64,000 nt of DNA. Source: Filosporella fistucella. Its lineage: Eukaryota; Ascomycota; Leotiomycetes; Helotiales. Within the stretch, counting starts at the first letter, position 1, and the number at the start of each line of letters is the position of its first letter. Positions 32,641 to 43,808 of the stretch are shown here, one piece after another. The position numbers and the translations under genes were made by a program. The stretch spans positions 4,278,001 to 4,342,000 of the forward strand of contig JAQJZZ010000010.1 of NCBI GenBank assembly GCA_030077755.1. The letters run 5' to 3'. A model generated the notes under the pieces. It was not told the origin of the DNA. It ran no database searches and saw only the letters and a program-made list of their open reading frames with translations.

Positions 32641-33082
32641 GTCCGTGATTCGTAGCCTCTCGATTCGTCTCCATTGAAGAACAGGCACTACTACATCTTG
32701 CCATAGGAGAAAGACAGGCGCCATGGGCCCGACCTTTGGAGACTCTTCCTTGAAAAGAGCTCGTGGAGGCTATGCAACGCGAAAGGAGGTTGCGTGCGAT
32801 GACCTCACGATAGTCGTAGAGCGCTTGCACCAGTTTAGTGTTCTTAATCCGGCAGTTAAAAGCATCCTGCGGGGTAACATCCGTGATGTCCTTATAGTAT
32901 ACCCAGACTAGGATTATAGAGCTAATACCTCAATCTAAATCAAAGCACGAGATGTTGAGATAAAGCAATCACCTTTGCGCCTAATGAAATCAAAATAAGA
33001 AGAAAAATTAGCCAAACAGTCCTGTACGATTTAACTCTCGTTCTTGCTCTTAAAGTCATAGTGACTAGGAACAAACGGCAAT
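32641..33082. other. Short stretch without a supported gene
   Basis: A 62-codon plus-strand frame at 32723-32911 has no domain. Another frame here reads EEQALLHLAIGERQAPWARP before a stop and may continue the duplicated relic to its left. Confidence 0.35.
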
Positions 33083-33619
33083 CTAAACAATCAATCGCTC
33101 AGCCGGACCTCGTGAAACAGTCCCGTGAAACCTCTCTGCGTGGATCAGCAAGTCTTTTCTAGTCTTGAGCCGAACACCACAATCCATGCAATCAACAAAC
33201 TGCCCATCGTGCAATTTGCTTACGTGCTTCCTCACAAAGTGTCGACTGAGGGAACCCGGGGTGGCATACGAGGCAGCCCTTTCGTGCAATGCCAAAGAGG
33301 AATTCCCAAGACAGATGAAGCATTTTTTCGGCATTTTCTTCCCCTTGATGGATCGTATTGCTTGGCTCAATGCATCAGGCTCTTCATCTTTGATGACCGG
33401 AGGACTATCCTCTTTCCCTAGGCATCCATGCTGGACTCGACGGGGAGCTGGTCCCTCCTCCACGCCGCAGTAGGTTGTTATGGCATTGATTACTGTGATC
33501 CTGCGTCGACTCTCGTTCTCAAAAGATGTCTCGGGGAGCGTCAAGATGGATTTCGGTATGAAAATGATGCCTACCGCAAAGAGGGCAAAAACCAACCCAA
33601 GGACAGCCCGCGATATCAA
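33083..33619 (-). pseudogene. DUF3435-type C-terminal zinc-finger region, detached
   Basis: An open frame of 178 residues. Residues ~38-60 (RRRITVINAITTYCGVEEG) and the two fingers resemble the C-terminus of DUF3435/FluG-domain proteins: C100-F-I-C103 with H127 and H132 (LSRHFVRKH), then C144-M-D-C147 with H160 and H165 (LLIHAERFHGTVS). The first ~30 residues (ISRAVLGLVFALFAVGIIFIP) are hydrophobic and do not belong to that family, so the frame start is probably a fusion or read-through of unrelated sequence. The catalytic recombinase part is absent. There are no RIP stops. It could be an orphan exon of a deleted gene or a captured DNA-binding module. Family assignment is from motif memory. 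Confidence 0.55.
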
Positions 33620-34310
33620 AAAGCGATCCGACGAGATTACTTCGTACAGGTCCTATTAATTGCAAAAGCACAGAAACTTTGCCACTCTATTCCACCCTTT
33701 TTCACACCACTCTACGGAATGCAGCTTTATACTGTCTTTGCATTCCTACACTTTGGATTCTGTAGAAAGCGAAGCTATTTAGAACTTTCTATATGCACCG
33801 TGAGCAGCTATTACTGCTTTACAGCGCTCCTATAAAACTAGGAAGGACCATGTTGAAATCAGTACAGAAACGATAGAGGAAGATCGTCAATGCGAAGGTG
33901 ATGATGGGATGGGTTGCAGAAGCCGCGAATTTCGCGTCTTTAGCGCGGCGCAACGCGCAATTGTAAAAAGTGCGACGCTCAGCATGCCGAGAATTCCAAT
34001 GGCTACAATTCGAGGGGCTCCTATAAAGGATATCTGAAATACTATTACGAACTAGAAAAGCAAGGACGAGGCGTTACAAATCATTCTAGTATTTTGTTAT
34101 CAAATTTATGCAGCAACACGACGAAGCTTTCGTTAGGATTATCTGGTTAGATATAGACGGTACGTCATATTGTACACAGCTGACATTTATATATGTGATA
34201 GCAGCAGAGGAGACGTGCAGATTTCGCTGTCCATCATCTTGAACTGGGGGGAGTTTTGGAGGGGGGAACACAAAAAGGTGCTTAACGTGGATGAGCAATG
34301 GCGATTGCTG
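33620..34310. other. Region upstream of the zinc-finger fragment, no gene
   Basis: The minus strand shows a hydrophobic open stretch near 33,950-34,030 (IVAIGILGMLSVALFTIA), but no complete frame. Nothing else was recognised. Confidence 0.35.
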
Positions 34311-34314
34311 TATA

Positions 34315-35119
34315 TTAGCTGATCGGACTCATGCGACGAATGTATCAAACATGCAAGCTCATATATGCAGATTTGAGCGAATATAATGTTTTATATTACT
34401 AGAAGAAACAATTTATTATCGATGTGTCGCAAAGCGTTGAGTATGACTATCCAAGATTACTAGAATTTTTGCGAATGGACATTAATAATGTTTTAGACTT
34501 CTTTAGACTAAAGAATGTTAATGTTTTGCTAGAGTAAACTATTTTTGGTTTTATCACCTCCCACGAATACCCGGTTTAAGGCCACGCCCTTTTAGATAAT
34601 CTAGAAAAGTTGTTTATGAATAGACTAGCTATGGAGGAGGGCGAGAAGGCTATAGCTAAATAGGAAGTTGAGACTAAAGTTTTATCGTTAATAATATATC
34701 CCTTAGACTCTTAATTAGGTTTATGACATTAAACGAGATGTAGAGAAAGTGGGTAAAGGATAAAAAGACGATTTAGTTTACCGGAATTTGCTTGCCCACA
34801 AAGTTCTAATGTCCTTAAGAAATGAAGCTAACGCCGAGGATATAGTAAGAGGAAGCTCACTAGCCTGCGAAGGTGCAAGCGATAGTGAAGAGGCTAATAA
34901 CGAAAGCCGATTTGAGAAAGGCACTCCTTAAGGAAAGAGATTCGAGGATAAAGATGCCAAGAAGGTAAACTCATATATTAACCATGTTTTAATGGTATCT
35001 AACTTAATATAGGAACACAAAAAGGCTGTAAAGGGGAGAAGCGCGAGAAGCGGAAGGGGAAGATTCCCAAGCATATTAAAAAGAAGTTGGTGAGCTCTTT
35101 GGCGAAGCATAAGCATTGA
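34315..35119 (+). pseudogene. RIO1: RIO1 protein kinase, C-terminal half, RIP-damaged
   Basis: The frame starts at LIGLMRRMYQTCKLIYADLSEYN, the RIO1 catalytic region (consensus HADLSEYN), followed by [15 protein letters not shown], which carries the metal-binding Asp, then [11 protein letters not shown] and FGFITSHE. It continues as YDIKRDVEKVGKG and a Lys-rich tail (KREKRKGKIPKHIKKKL). An intron GTAAAC...ATATAG lies at about 34,967-35,012, placed so that DAKK joins EHKKAVKG. Stops at Gln codons show RIP. The upstream half with the P-loop is missing, and a CTATATTAG acceptor-like site precedes the first homologous codon. The retained intron means DNA-level duplication, not a retrocopy. RIO1 is a single-copy essential factor for 40S maturation, so a working copy must lie elsewhere. 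Confidence 0.85.
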
Positions 35120-36297
35120 GCTTAAAATAAATTAAAATCGCCCCGATTCGATATAGTGCTTTTTAATAGTTCTATGAGAAAGACTTTTAAAGGTTTATTA
35201 GTAATTCCTTTCGTTAATGTTTTACGTTTTAAACACATGATACCGGATGAAGAAGACTGAAACTTCTTAAATGGCCAATAGTCGGAACGGCTTTATAAGC
35301 CGATGCGATTGATGGCCCGAGAAGCTGCAAGTAGTATTCTGACTTATTATAGTTATAAAGCGTTGCTAATGCGGATTAAAGAGAGCACCGACGGGCCAAA
35401 TCATACCTTTTCTATTATGTATTTTCTTAGGTTATTGTGGCGATTCCTTGTTTTTCATCTCCCTGTAAGTTTATGGGGGTGGTGGCATAGTCTGTTTCCT
35501 GGGATCGAGATTCTTGAAGATAACGAAGCCATGAGTAGTGCTAAAGCCAAAATCTTCTGCGTTTGTAGACTGAGCACAGGATAGGCATGATGTTTATTTC
35601 AGATGACAGCAGCTTTGGCATGGGGAAGACCGTGCGAGCGTGGCCGAGGCTTGTCACTAAACTCGTTTCACGCAGGCGTTGATAGGGAGGCTTTCGGAAC
35701 CTTCCCTACAGGATCATGAGTAAAATCTTCCAGCCTGCTAGAGTTATTGTGGCATAAGATATATCCAGTGACGAGTCTATCTCCTCGTTTACCGTCCGTC
35801 GGTGGCCCAGGTGGGATTTGAAGATGCTTCCCGTACGGTTAAGTTGTGGATGGATCCGAGCGAGCGGCATTGACCGCGGCTCATGTAGGTAATGACAGCC
35901 AATAGTGACCACCCGACAGCATATGAGTGGGGCATGAAATCCAACCATCACAGGGAAGTATATGGGCCTCGAATTTGAACCTACAATTGCGTCCACTATT
36001 TCCGTACCGGTTTCCCCTTTCCCAATCTCCTATAGAAATCGCGTTTCCGTGGCTCTTGGTAGCGCGCTAATATAAAGCCCAGGGCTACTAGTGGTCTGGC
36101 ATAATAACACTACGGCCGCGGGAAACAGGAACATCGAATAGTTATTGCGCCTCCCCCAAATTTGTGGTTTATAAAGCTAGTCTAAAAATCGATCTGATAT
36201 TTATTGCGACTAGTACATTTAATGCCCGTCTCCGTTTTTATTCCTGGCTCCGACATGAGCTATCTATGCCCGTTTATTATACGTAATATAAGTCAAG
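35120..36297. other. Degenerate DNA with unassigned ORFs
   Basis: A 93-codon plus frame (35303-35584, with MYFLRLLWRFLVFHLPVSLW) and a 96-codon minus frame (35706-35996) are present without recognisable domains. Composition is intermediate between normal and RIP-saturated. Confidence 0.35.
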
Positions 36298-37260
36298 ATG
36301 TAGTTGCTACCAATTGATGTGCTTTTATCCTAGCCGATACCGAACTATGAAAATCCGGTTATTAGGGGTCTAGAGAATAAGATTATAAATATCGTATTTT
36401 TCGCCTTGGTATGTTTAATTATTAGCATGCGAGTATATACTCGGGTTTGGATATTGAAAAGCTAGGGAGCCAACGACTGGTTGATTCTAGTAGCCGTGAT
36501 ATAGTGTTCCATCTATATAATCCGTGGAAGACTATGTTAATATCTCTAGGTACTAACCATCGCGTTTGTAATTATTAGTCTGGTTGTGGAGATTGACCTC
36601 GGTTTTAATAGATATATCTGGGATATTAAGCTGGATTTTATAATTATGGGGTTAAAGATTATTATGTTGTTGGAAGTCTTATTTTCTATTATAACCACAT
36701 TTATGAAATTATTGATATTAATACTGATTTATTATATTATTAGGGAAGTGCCAGGCAAAATGTCTAGAGCGATTATTATAATTATGAGTTTTTATATTAT
36801 TAAGAGTCTCATATTTTGCTTTTTAATAGTTTTTTAGTGCGGGTACGTCCACCATGAATTTATACTTACTAGGCTAATGGTAGACTTAGACTGCTATCTA
36901 ATTTCTTTACCCCGTTATTTAAGCGTTAGCCTAAGTGTATATCCGAGACTAAAAATCTACTTACTCATGGGATATTTAATATAATTACCGATTTCGTCAT
37001 TGTTCTTATACCTATGCCGATTATATGGCATCTTCGGCTTCCCCTTTAATAGCAAATAATTATTGCGTTCTTATTTAGCGCCGGGCTTTTGGTTATTATA
37101 GCGGGTGCAATTAGAATAATATATATATATAAGGTCTCGGTTAGCTGGGATAAAACTTGGCTGGGATTTCCGGTACGGCTAGCTAGTGCTATTGAGCTGT
37201 ATCTTGGTATTATAAGTAGTATACCGGCCGGTTTATTCCTAAACACCTTCTTATAATTCT
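36298..37260 (+). pseudogene. Pth11-like (fungal rhodopsin-domain) membrane receptor, RIP-damaged
   Basis: ATG at 36298 begins M-stop-LLPIDVLLS, then NPVIRGLENK, the first helix, RVYTRVWILKS and GANDWLILVAVI, the hallmark start of Pth11-like proteins (consensus RCYTRLF then GADDYL). Later blocks also fit: EVLFSIITTFMKL, FNIITDFVIVLIPMPIIWHL, QQIIIAFLFSAGLLVIIAGAIRI and VSWDKTWLGFPVRLASAIELYLGII. About seven hydrophobic helices are recoverable, so this is nearly the whole domain. Stops at Gln/Arg/Trp codons and GADD changed to GAND are RIP changes. Such proteins are surface sensors, several tied to host recognition. No CFEM domain is seen, and the C-terminal tail is lost after about 37,250. 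Confidence 0.85.
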
Positions 37261-38672
37261 TAGATTTGTGCTTCGGTCCCTCCGACTAAAAAGTTCTTCT
37301 CTCGCTACGTTCCTAAATGGATTGGATATGCTACGTATTCATATAGTAACTCACATAATTCATCTGATTACTAGCGACGAGGATCTGCAATAATGAACCT
37401 GGCTATTAAAGAAAATGATATCGGTGTTTTCCCATTATAAAAGGTGGCGACTCGAGAGGGTCGATTTTCGGAATCGCAAACTTGGGAAGGTAATATATCT
37501 CTAGATGCTAATAACCGTAAGACACTCAAGCTCGAATAAACTGGAACGATTAATAGAGGGAGCGAAGGAATAGAAACGGTGTATGAGAAGTCCTAGGAAA
37601 GCTAAGAGGAACTCGTTGTTAGGCCAGTTTAATATGACTCTGTATTGTGGTATGCTAACGAGGTAGCCATAATTCCGTCTAGCGAAACTCTCGCAGTCAT
37701 TCTCTCTAAATAGTCATTCTATATAACTTTGTATTGACTTGATTTCTTATTGAGTAGTTGCGATAATCTGTCTGAAAAGCCTATTTGGGGAGGGTCTATA
37801 TTTGGCTTGAAGACCTTTAGTATTGACCTCTGTAAAAAAAGGCTTATTCTTCAGATAGAACGGAAGGGCGCTAACCTCGAATAAGTAATTCAGGTAGCGA
37901 CGGGACCCGAATCGGACCAAGCAATCAGAGTCAATTTCGATCCCTACTTATTTCTACCTCGTCTCTGTCGACGCCCACGTAGCATTGTCGAAAACCAAGC
38001 GCAGTGTATAGTGCGGGGTAAGGCGATGCCATGGCTGTCGTTCGTTGGCCGGAACGCCACTGTCCATTTCTTAAGGTTTCCTATTAAACTTTCCCTTCCT
38101 TGTCGTTATTTGCCGGTCGAGGTAGTGCGAACCTAAGTCCGAGCATGAGGTTGTGGCTTTGCCAATTCCCTTTCCAAAATAAGCTTTCTAAGAATACAAA
38201 TAGTAGCTTGCTGGAGATGTGACAAGAATGTCGCGCAAGTCCATGAGCTAGGCACTTTTTCTGTGACTATTTGCAGATAAAGCGTTAAAGTCATGCATTG
38301 GTTTGAATTCCCGGTAATAACTCAAGAATATGACCTAGAGAATTATAGAGACTCATTCGTGATTATCTCTCTATGATCGTCTAGCAAAATTTGAATTCCG
38401 CAAACACTAATATTATAATAAGCGACAAAAATCGGCATGCAAATCTACCTATTTCCACGAAAGTAAGACAGAAGGAAAATATTTCCAGAAAATTTTGAGA
38501 ATATGCAGTGTCATATGCCAGAATGATACCGCCTTCATTACTGCCACGTGGTAGCATTTATAATGCTTTTCGATTAGTCTAAACGAGAAAAGCATATCTT
38601 AAAGCAAAATTTCATCTGTCTACAAGGTTTGCAAGGAGAAGCCTCCGCCAGGAGAATTTTCTCCGGAATATC
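37261..38672. other. Degenerate region with an unidentified coding relic
   Basis: On the plus strand around 37,635-38,000 the translation is unusually coherent: SVLWYANEVAIIPSSETLAV, then FYITLYQLDFLLSSC, IWGGSIFGLKTFSIDLCKKR and LILQIERKGANLE, with stops only at likely Gln codons. This looks like a RIP-hit gene fragment, but I do not recognise the family. The rest shows nothing. Confidence 0.4.
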
Positions 38673-38827
38673 GCGATGTGCAACAAAAATTAGAAATCAG
38701 AAATATTTCTATATTAAATTTCTGTAGACGTCACCTTCAGTGTCTGGGTCCCGAACTCCCTCTCTGATTGTCTATATACGGAATTCGTTAATTCAACCAC
38801 TAGCCACAGAGTTTTGTTGCACATCGC
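38673..38827. mobile_element. MITE-like element with 16-bp terminal inverted repeats
   Basis: GCGATGTGCAACAAAA at 38673-38688 is repeated exactly inverted as TTTTGTTGCACATCGC at 38812-38827, enclosing about 120 bp without coding capacity. This is the size and form of a miniature inverted-repeat transposon. No convincing target duplication is visible at the edges, so the superfamily is undetermined. Confidence 0.6.
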
Positions 38828-38879
38828 ACTTTCAGATCAGACAATTGATCAGGTGAGATCGCGTGATAGCGGCCATGTT

Positions 38880-40130
38880 TTATTGCATGTCTCAGGAAAA
38901 AGAACCAGCGACATTATCAAAGAATGGGTGCTCGTAGTCACCTTTGGTGGCAGCATTACAAAGCGACTAAAAATCATCGCTCAGATCGACTAGAAAGTTT
39001 TTCTGCTTATCCAGACCTACGCGGGCAGGACCTAATTTGTCCAAGTCATCTCGGCAAATCGTAATATTCGTCTCAATGTCCTCGATTAGCCGTAGAAGTT
39101 CTATCTTAATCTATTTAAAGAGTACGATGCTTAGCCGCTAGCGTAAGTGTGCAATCCTAAGATATATAGCGGGGAGGGACCGGAAGTTACTTTCGGCTAA
39201 GAACTAGGTCTTAATAACATCTCTATCTTGGTCCTTATCTCTAGAGTTTAGGTTTCTAATAATATGCCAGCCAAGGTTAAACTCGACTTACTTATTCCTT
39301 ATAAGGCTTAAGAAAATCTTCTCGCCATTACTATCACGAATGAGCTAATCTGGCTTTATAATAACACCGAGGGTCCGTAATCCTTAAGGGTCGACTTCTC
39401 GAGCCCGTTTAAGAACCTAAATTATATAAGCTACGGGGTTCACGAATATTATGCTAACTCCTTATAATCTAATTCGGGAAGTCGTTTTTAGCGGACACTA
39501 TAACGAGGATAATATTCCTTAGGTTTGCTATATACTTGGCCACGAGGTTTATAATAAGCTTAATGTCATGTTCGGTTTAGTATTTATTATGCGAGTAAAT
39601 TAAACCAAGCAGGTCAATGATTATAAGTTATAGTTATATCGGCCCTAAGATCTTAACTCGAAGAATATCTTTAGTAAATGCATTCCCACTAATAGATAAA
39701 AGTCCTATAGCATCTTTGGCTTGCTTAAAGAGGGTAATAAAGTCTTTAGGAGAGGAGACTTCATATTAAAACTGCTAGAGCCTATCCTAATTGGCTAATG
39801 ATCGACCTTTCCCTAGCACCTATATTATATTAATATCAAGTAGCTAGGATATTAGAAAGACCCACTAAAGAAACTCTGATTTTAGAGTCGGAAGCCTTAT
39901 GCAAGATAACTTCCGTTATAAACCGTGTGTAGAGATTATCCTTCCGTGGGAAGGGAACTCCGGAAATCGCTTTGAGGAGGGAGCTTTTGCCGCTTGATTA
40001 ATCTCCGTAAATAATTAACTAAGGCAGGGCGGTAAACTTACTCAATCCTTTAGCACGGAGGGAATCAATTAAATCGAGGAGCTGGATCTATTTTACTAAT
40101 TAAAGGCCGGTTATCGAGTATAATCCTGGG
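38880..40130 (-). pseudogene. Dynamin-family GTPase (fungal Mx/dynamin-like), RIP-damaged
   Basis: The translation starts near IQLLDLIDSLRAKGLSKF and runs into the P-loop GD-stop-SSGKSSLL at about 39,982-40,010 (consensus GDQSSGKSS), then ISGVPFPRKDNLYTRFITE. G3 is IIDLLGLI at 39,606 (DLPG with Pro to Leu), the phrase IILVIVSAKNDFPN follows, and G4 is GVIIKPD at 39,350-39,375 (TKPD with Thr to Ile). The stalk continues with EFNLGWHIIRN, LPAIYLRIAHLR and DKLGPARVGLDKQKNFL to about 38,930. Only the GTPase and early stalk survive, not the GED. Stops at Gln and the Pro-Leu and Thr-Ile changes are all C-to-T. These proteins remodel membranes. The gene lies just downstream of the DUF3435 gene on the same strand. 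Confidence 0.85.
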
Positions 40131-40989
40131 ATAATAGTGGCTATAGTGAGAATATAATTTCCAAGGAAATAGAGCTATAGAAAGATTTTTATAAAAAGAC
40201 ACGATTATATTACGGATATTATTAGAGATTAGTACTTTAAAGAGGCAAGGGGTATATGAGATAGTTAATGGAAAGCCATTACTTTAAGGCTCGCATTTAA
40301 AGATTTATTTTAAAGTTCTTGCTTTTAAAATTTGAGATTATTCACTAATTCGTTATAAGAAAGTGTATTAATAGGTGTGGGAGCATAAGATAAGGCGTAT
40401 ATAAACATTTGACGAATAGGAAAGGGAGCGGTTACCATCCGTGGTTAACTGCAATTATGGTAGGATAGGAAGCTCCTATTTCTCACCGCTCCTTTTATAA
40501 AATGGCTGGGAGTAGTGTGCAAAGGTGAATATAGGGCAATTAACTTTAAATATATAAATTGCCTTTTCTGCTAAATCATGAAATAAGTAAATAAAAATGC
40601 TAAATGGTTTATTTCTCACGTGCTTACGTGACTCTAATTCCTAGTTAACCAAACGCTATAAACTCGTATCGCGCGGTCGGCACGCTATGGCCGTAAAACG
40701 TTTTCTATTTATAAAAGGGATTATGAGTTACTAGCACGTCAATAATGGAGGGCAATCACGTTGATACGCGCCCCAAAACCATTAAGCGCTTTTAGGAAGG
40801 CTCCGGAATTACTTGCTATTCATAGCGCAAGCCCCCCATTATTGCGTTTACCTAGGCTTTATAGCACCGGGATAGTTTTCCCTTTCCCTTTGCGTTAGGG
40901 CATATAACTTTGAGAATCCTAATAACTCTTAATAATATATACCTAAAGCAAGGAAGTCGTAAGAAATAAAAAATTTTATAAGGAAACAC
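40131..40989. other. Spacer between the dynamin and DUF3435 pseudogenes
   Basis: About 860 bp with no recognisable frame. It includes the 5' flank of the dynamin gene and a GGGAGCGGTTACC / GGTAGGATAGGAAGCTCC segment that might be a regulatory relic. No repeat unit seen. Confidence 0.4.
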
Positions 40990-43808
40990 TTAAGGTCGGA
41001 GGTTAACCTTATAGACTATTACCACATGATTCTTAAAGTGCATCACCCCGTTAAGCGGCAATAACCTCTTAATCTTATAAATAGGGTGGGGGCAAATAAT
41101 CAATTGCTTTACTGGCATATTACGTAAGTGAATTTTCTTGACATAATCCTATATATGCGAAACCCGGCGGAATTTGCGGCTTCGGTCCTCATATGAATAT
41201 GACTCATTACCGATATAAAATATGCATTGAGTCTTTTTATAGATGAGAGGAAAATTATTAGCTAGTAAGAAGGGATAGAGAGCGAGAGTGGGATCGGGGG
41301 TGGAAATAGGTGATTCTTCCTTAAGAGAAGCCTTATTAGCTAGAGCGGACCGCCGGTGGCGAGTTATAACCTCCTACCGCGATGCGAGTGCAATTTAAAG
41401 GTTAATAGCGAGGACCTTTCGAGTAATAATGGCTTAAGGACTAAGGTCTTTAGAGAGATCGCAAAGGACTAGCTATAATCATATTTATTCTTTAAGCTAA
41501 TATTTAATAATAGGTTCGGCTTCTTGCTCTATCACGGTTTTATTTAGCGAGCGATTTAATTGCCTCTTTATCATTTCATTATAAATATAATAGAAGTAAT
41601 CCTTCTTATATTTGGCCTGGAGCTTATCTTTTAAATTCTTCGTCATAGCCTTAAGCTATTAACCGAGTTTCTTATACGCCTCCCTTATCTCTTTTAGAGC
41701 CTGGTTAATAAACCTATAATCCCACTTAATTTAGGTATGCGACTCTTTAAATTATTGCTTAAGGATGGCAATCTATAAATCTATAATGAGGAATTAATCC
41801 ATTACTTCTCGGGGGACTTCTTTAGGAGCGCTAGGGTTATATTGAATACTCATATAGGTAAAGGCCCGGGTCAGCCTATTATTAGTGATATTGCTCTCGA
41901 GATAGGCATCTTATATATTAAATCTAATTGCTTAATTATTATAGGCTTTATTAAAGATACCCGTAAACGGATTATATCTCATAACCTAATCGCGTATAGC
42001 GTCTAGAGCTTTACCTTAAGTAGCTATTAGCCTAGAGAGATTGGTGTAATAAAGGAGACATATTATTAATACCATTAGCATAGCCTTAGCGGAAATAGTA
42101 GCTTGTGAGCTTGTCTTTAAAACCGGCGTCTCATTTAATCCGGTTTTAATAAAAGGCCAATTTCGAGTAGGGCATAGGCTTAGTCTCCGACTTTACCTAG
42201 CCATTTATGGTTTAGAATGAATTCCGAAAGACGGGTTACTTAAGCCACTTAGGCTTTTAATAAACCTTTATCGCCTTTATATATTAACTCCCTAGGTCTA
42301 TAACAAAGAAGGGGTTAGCCAAAGTATAACCATTAATGAGGACCGCGTTATCCCGGATTAAACGGGTTAATATATAGGAGATCGGATAGAGGATAGGCAA
42401 GGCATTCTCCTTAAACAGGAAAGTAGTGCTATGGGGTTAAGTTAGCTAGGGCTCAAGTAATCTTAAAAGAATTACGTACGGTTTCGGCTTATTATCTATA
42501 CCTTTATAATGCCGCAAGTGGACCTCCATGGCTAGTAAGTCTCTCCCTCCCCGTTTCAGGTTCTAAATAATCCAGAGACAAATATCCTTATAATAGAGTG
42601 CCTTATACTTCCGCTAAGCCTCCTTAAAGTCGTAAGCCTTAGCCGAGTCCAAGTTATGGCATAGCGGCTCTTTATACTCGTCGGCCTTAGCCGTGTAGCA
42701 CTTGTCCATATCCTCTATTATAATAGCATTAGTCCCGTTACTATTATAGCCGCTATCCGAGTCGGCGTTTATATCCAGGTCTAAATTAGCCGCATCGTTA
42801 TAGTTTCTATTATTATTAGAGTTAAAAATAATCTCATTATTACATTCCCGGCTATTATTAGCATTGCCGTCATGGTTATACATAGTCTCGCCCTTAATGC
42901 TAATATTACTATCTTTATTATCCTCGCTATAATGCTAATGCGTCGCCTTATAGGAGTGTGCCTTCTTATTGGCTTCTTCTCATTCGCTAAGAGGATCCTC
43001 ACTGGCTTGGCCCTTTAATACGTAAATAAATTCCGCTAGGCGCCCGCCTATATAGGCTTAAAATAATATTATAATAGCAATATTATAACGGTTATCCTTA
43101 GTAGGGAAAACGGATTTATCGCGGGCCTAGTGCTAAATGAGCGTGAGAAGCAAGTCGTCCGGACCAGCCATAGGCTTAGATTTAAACGTAATGCATAGCT
43201 TAAACCTTACCTTAAGATTCCCGTTAATATACTTAAATTATGAATTAGCACCCTATATATAATCGGCGAGAAAGGAGGATTACTTTACCTTAATAACTTC
43301 GTGCCTATTATTCGCGTTTATATATTCACTATTCACTCGGCGGTAAAGCATCTTGAAATCCCGCTAATAGGTATAAAGAGACCTTAGACTTCCCGGCTCC
43401 CGCTTCTTCGCTAGGGAGGTCTTGCAAATCTAATAGAGGAATAGCATTATTTTCCCCTTATTACAATTATTCTTAAGAATAGCCGTCCGCCAATTTCCTA
43501 AGTGACAAAACTTATAATATCTATCTCTAATTAGCCCGCTCTAACCAAATCACTTGGGTCCAAGTTTAGGGGGAATACTTTATCCATTTTAGTCTCGCGT
43601 AATAAATACTAGCCTTGGTATTATCCATATTAACCGGCTATAGGAACGGTTTATTATTCAAGTTAGCCTCTATCTAATTATAATCTTCCCCACTCGGCAT
43701 TTGCTCCTCGCTTTCCTTTAAGATTTAATTTTTATAGCTCTGTCTTTTAAGAATATCCTTTAAGACGCTAAAGGTGCGTGCTATTAGCACTTGGATAGTG
43801 GGAGCCAT
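40990..43808 (-). pseudogene. DUF3435 tyrosine recombinase (Starship captain / FluG-domain family), RIP-damaged
   Basis: ATG at 43808 (MAPTIQVL), stop at 40990-40992 after KVNLRP. The whole family architecture can be read through RIP stops. The N-terminal SAM-like region includes LYTYQRDFKMLYRRV (Gln now stop). First catalytic Arg is in GGRLAEF (43,029-43,048). A variable acidic insert follows, open at 42,614-42,883, then KPKPYVILLRL, the block PVFRNSF and MPYSKLAFY. Box II is SYYFRRG (42,078-42,102). The terminal box, YNPFTGIFNKAYNN (41,936-41,985), has RH-type His changed to Tyr and retains the likely Tyr nucleophile. The C-terminus carries C2H2-like CPHP...HFKNHVVIVH. The span is not a multiple of three, so an intron or indel exists. 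Enzymes of this family cut and join DNA via Tyr. Confidence 0.8.

Noticed and set aside
42614..43002. 89- and 73-codon minus-strand ORFs as separate small genes
   Set aside because: The first is simply the stop-free insert region of the DUF3435 pseudogene; the second is a neighbouring-frame shadow.
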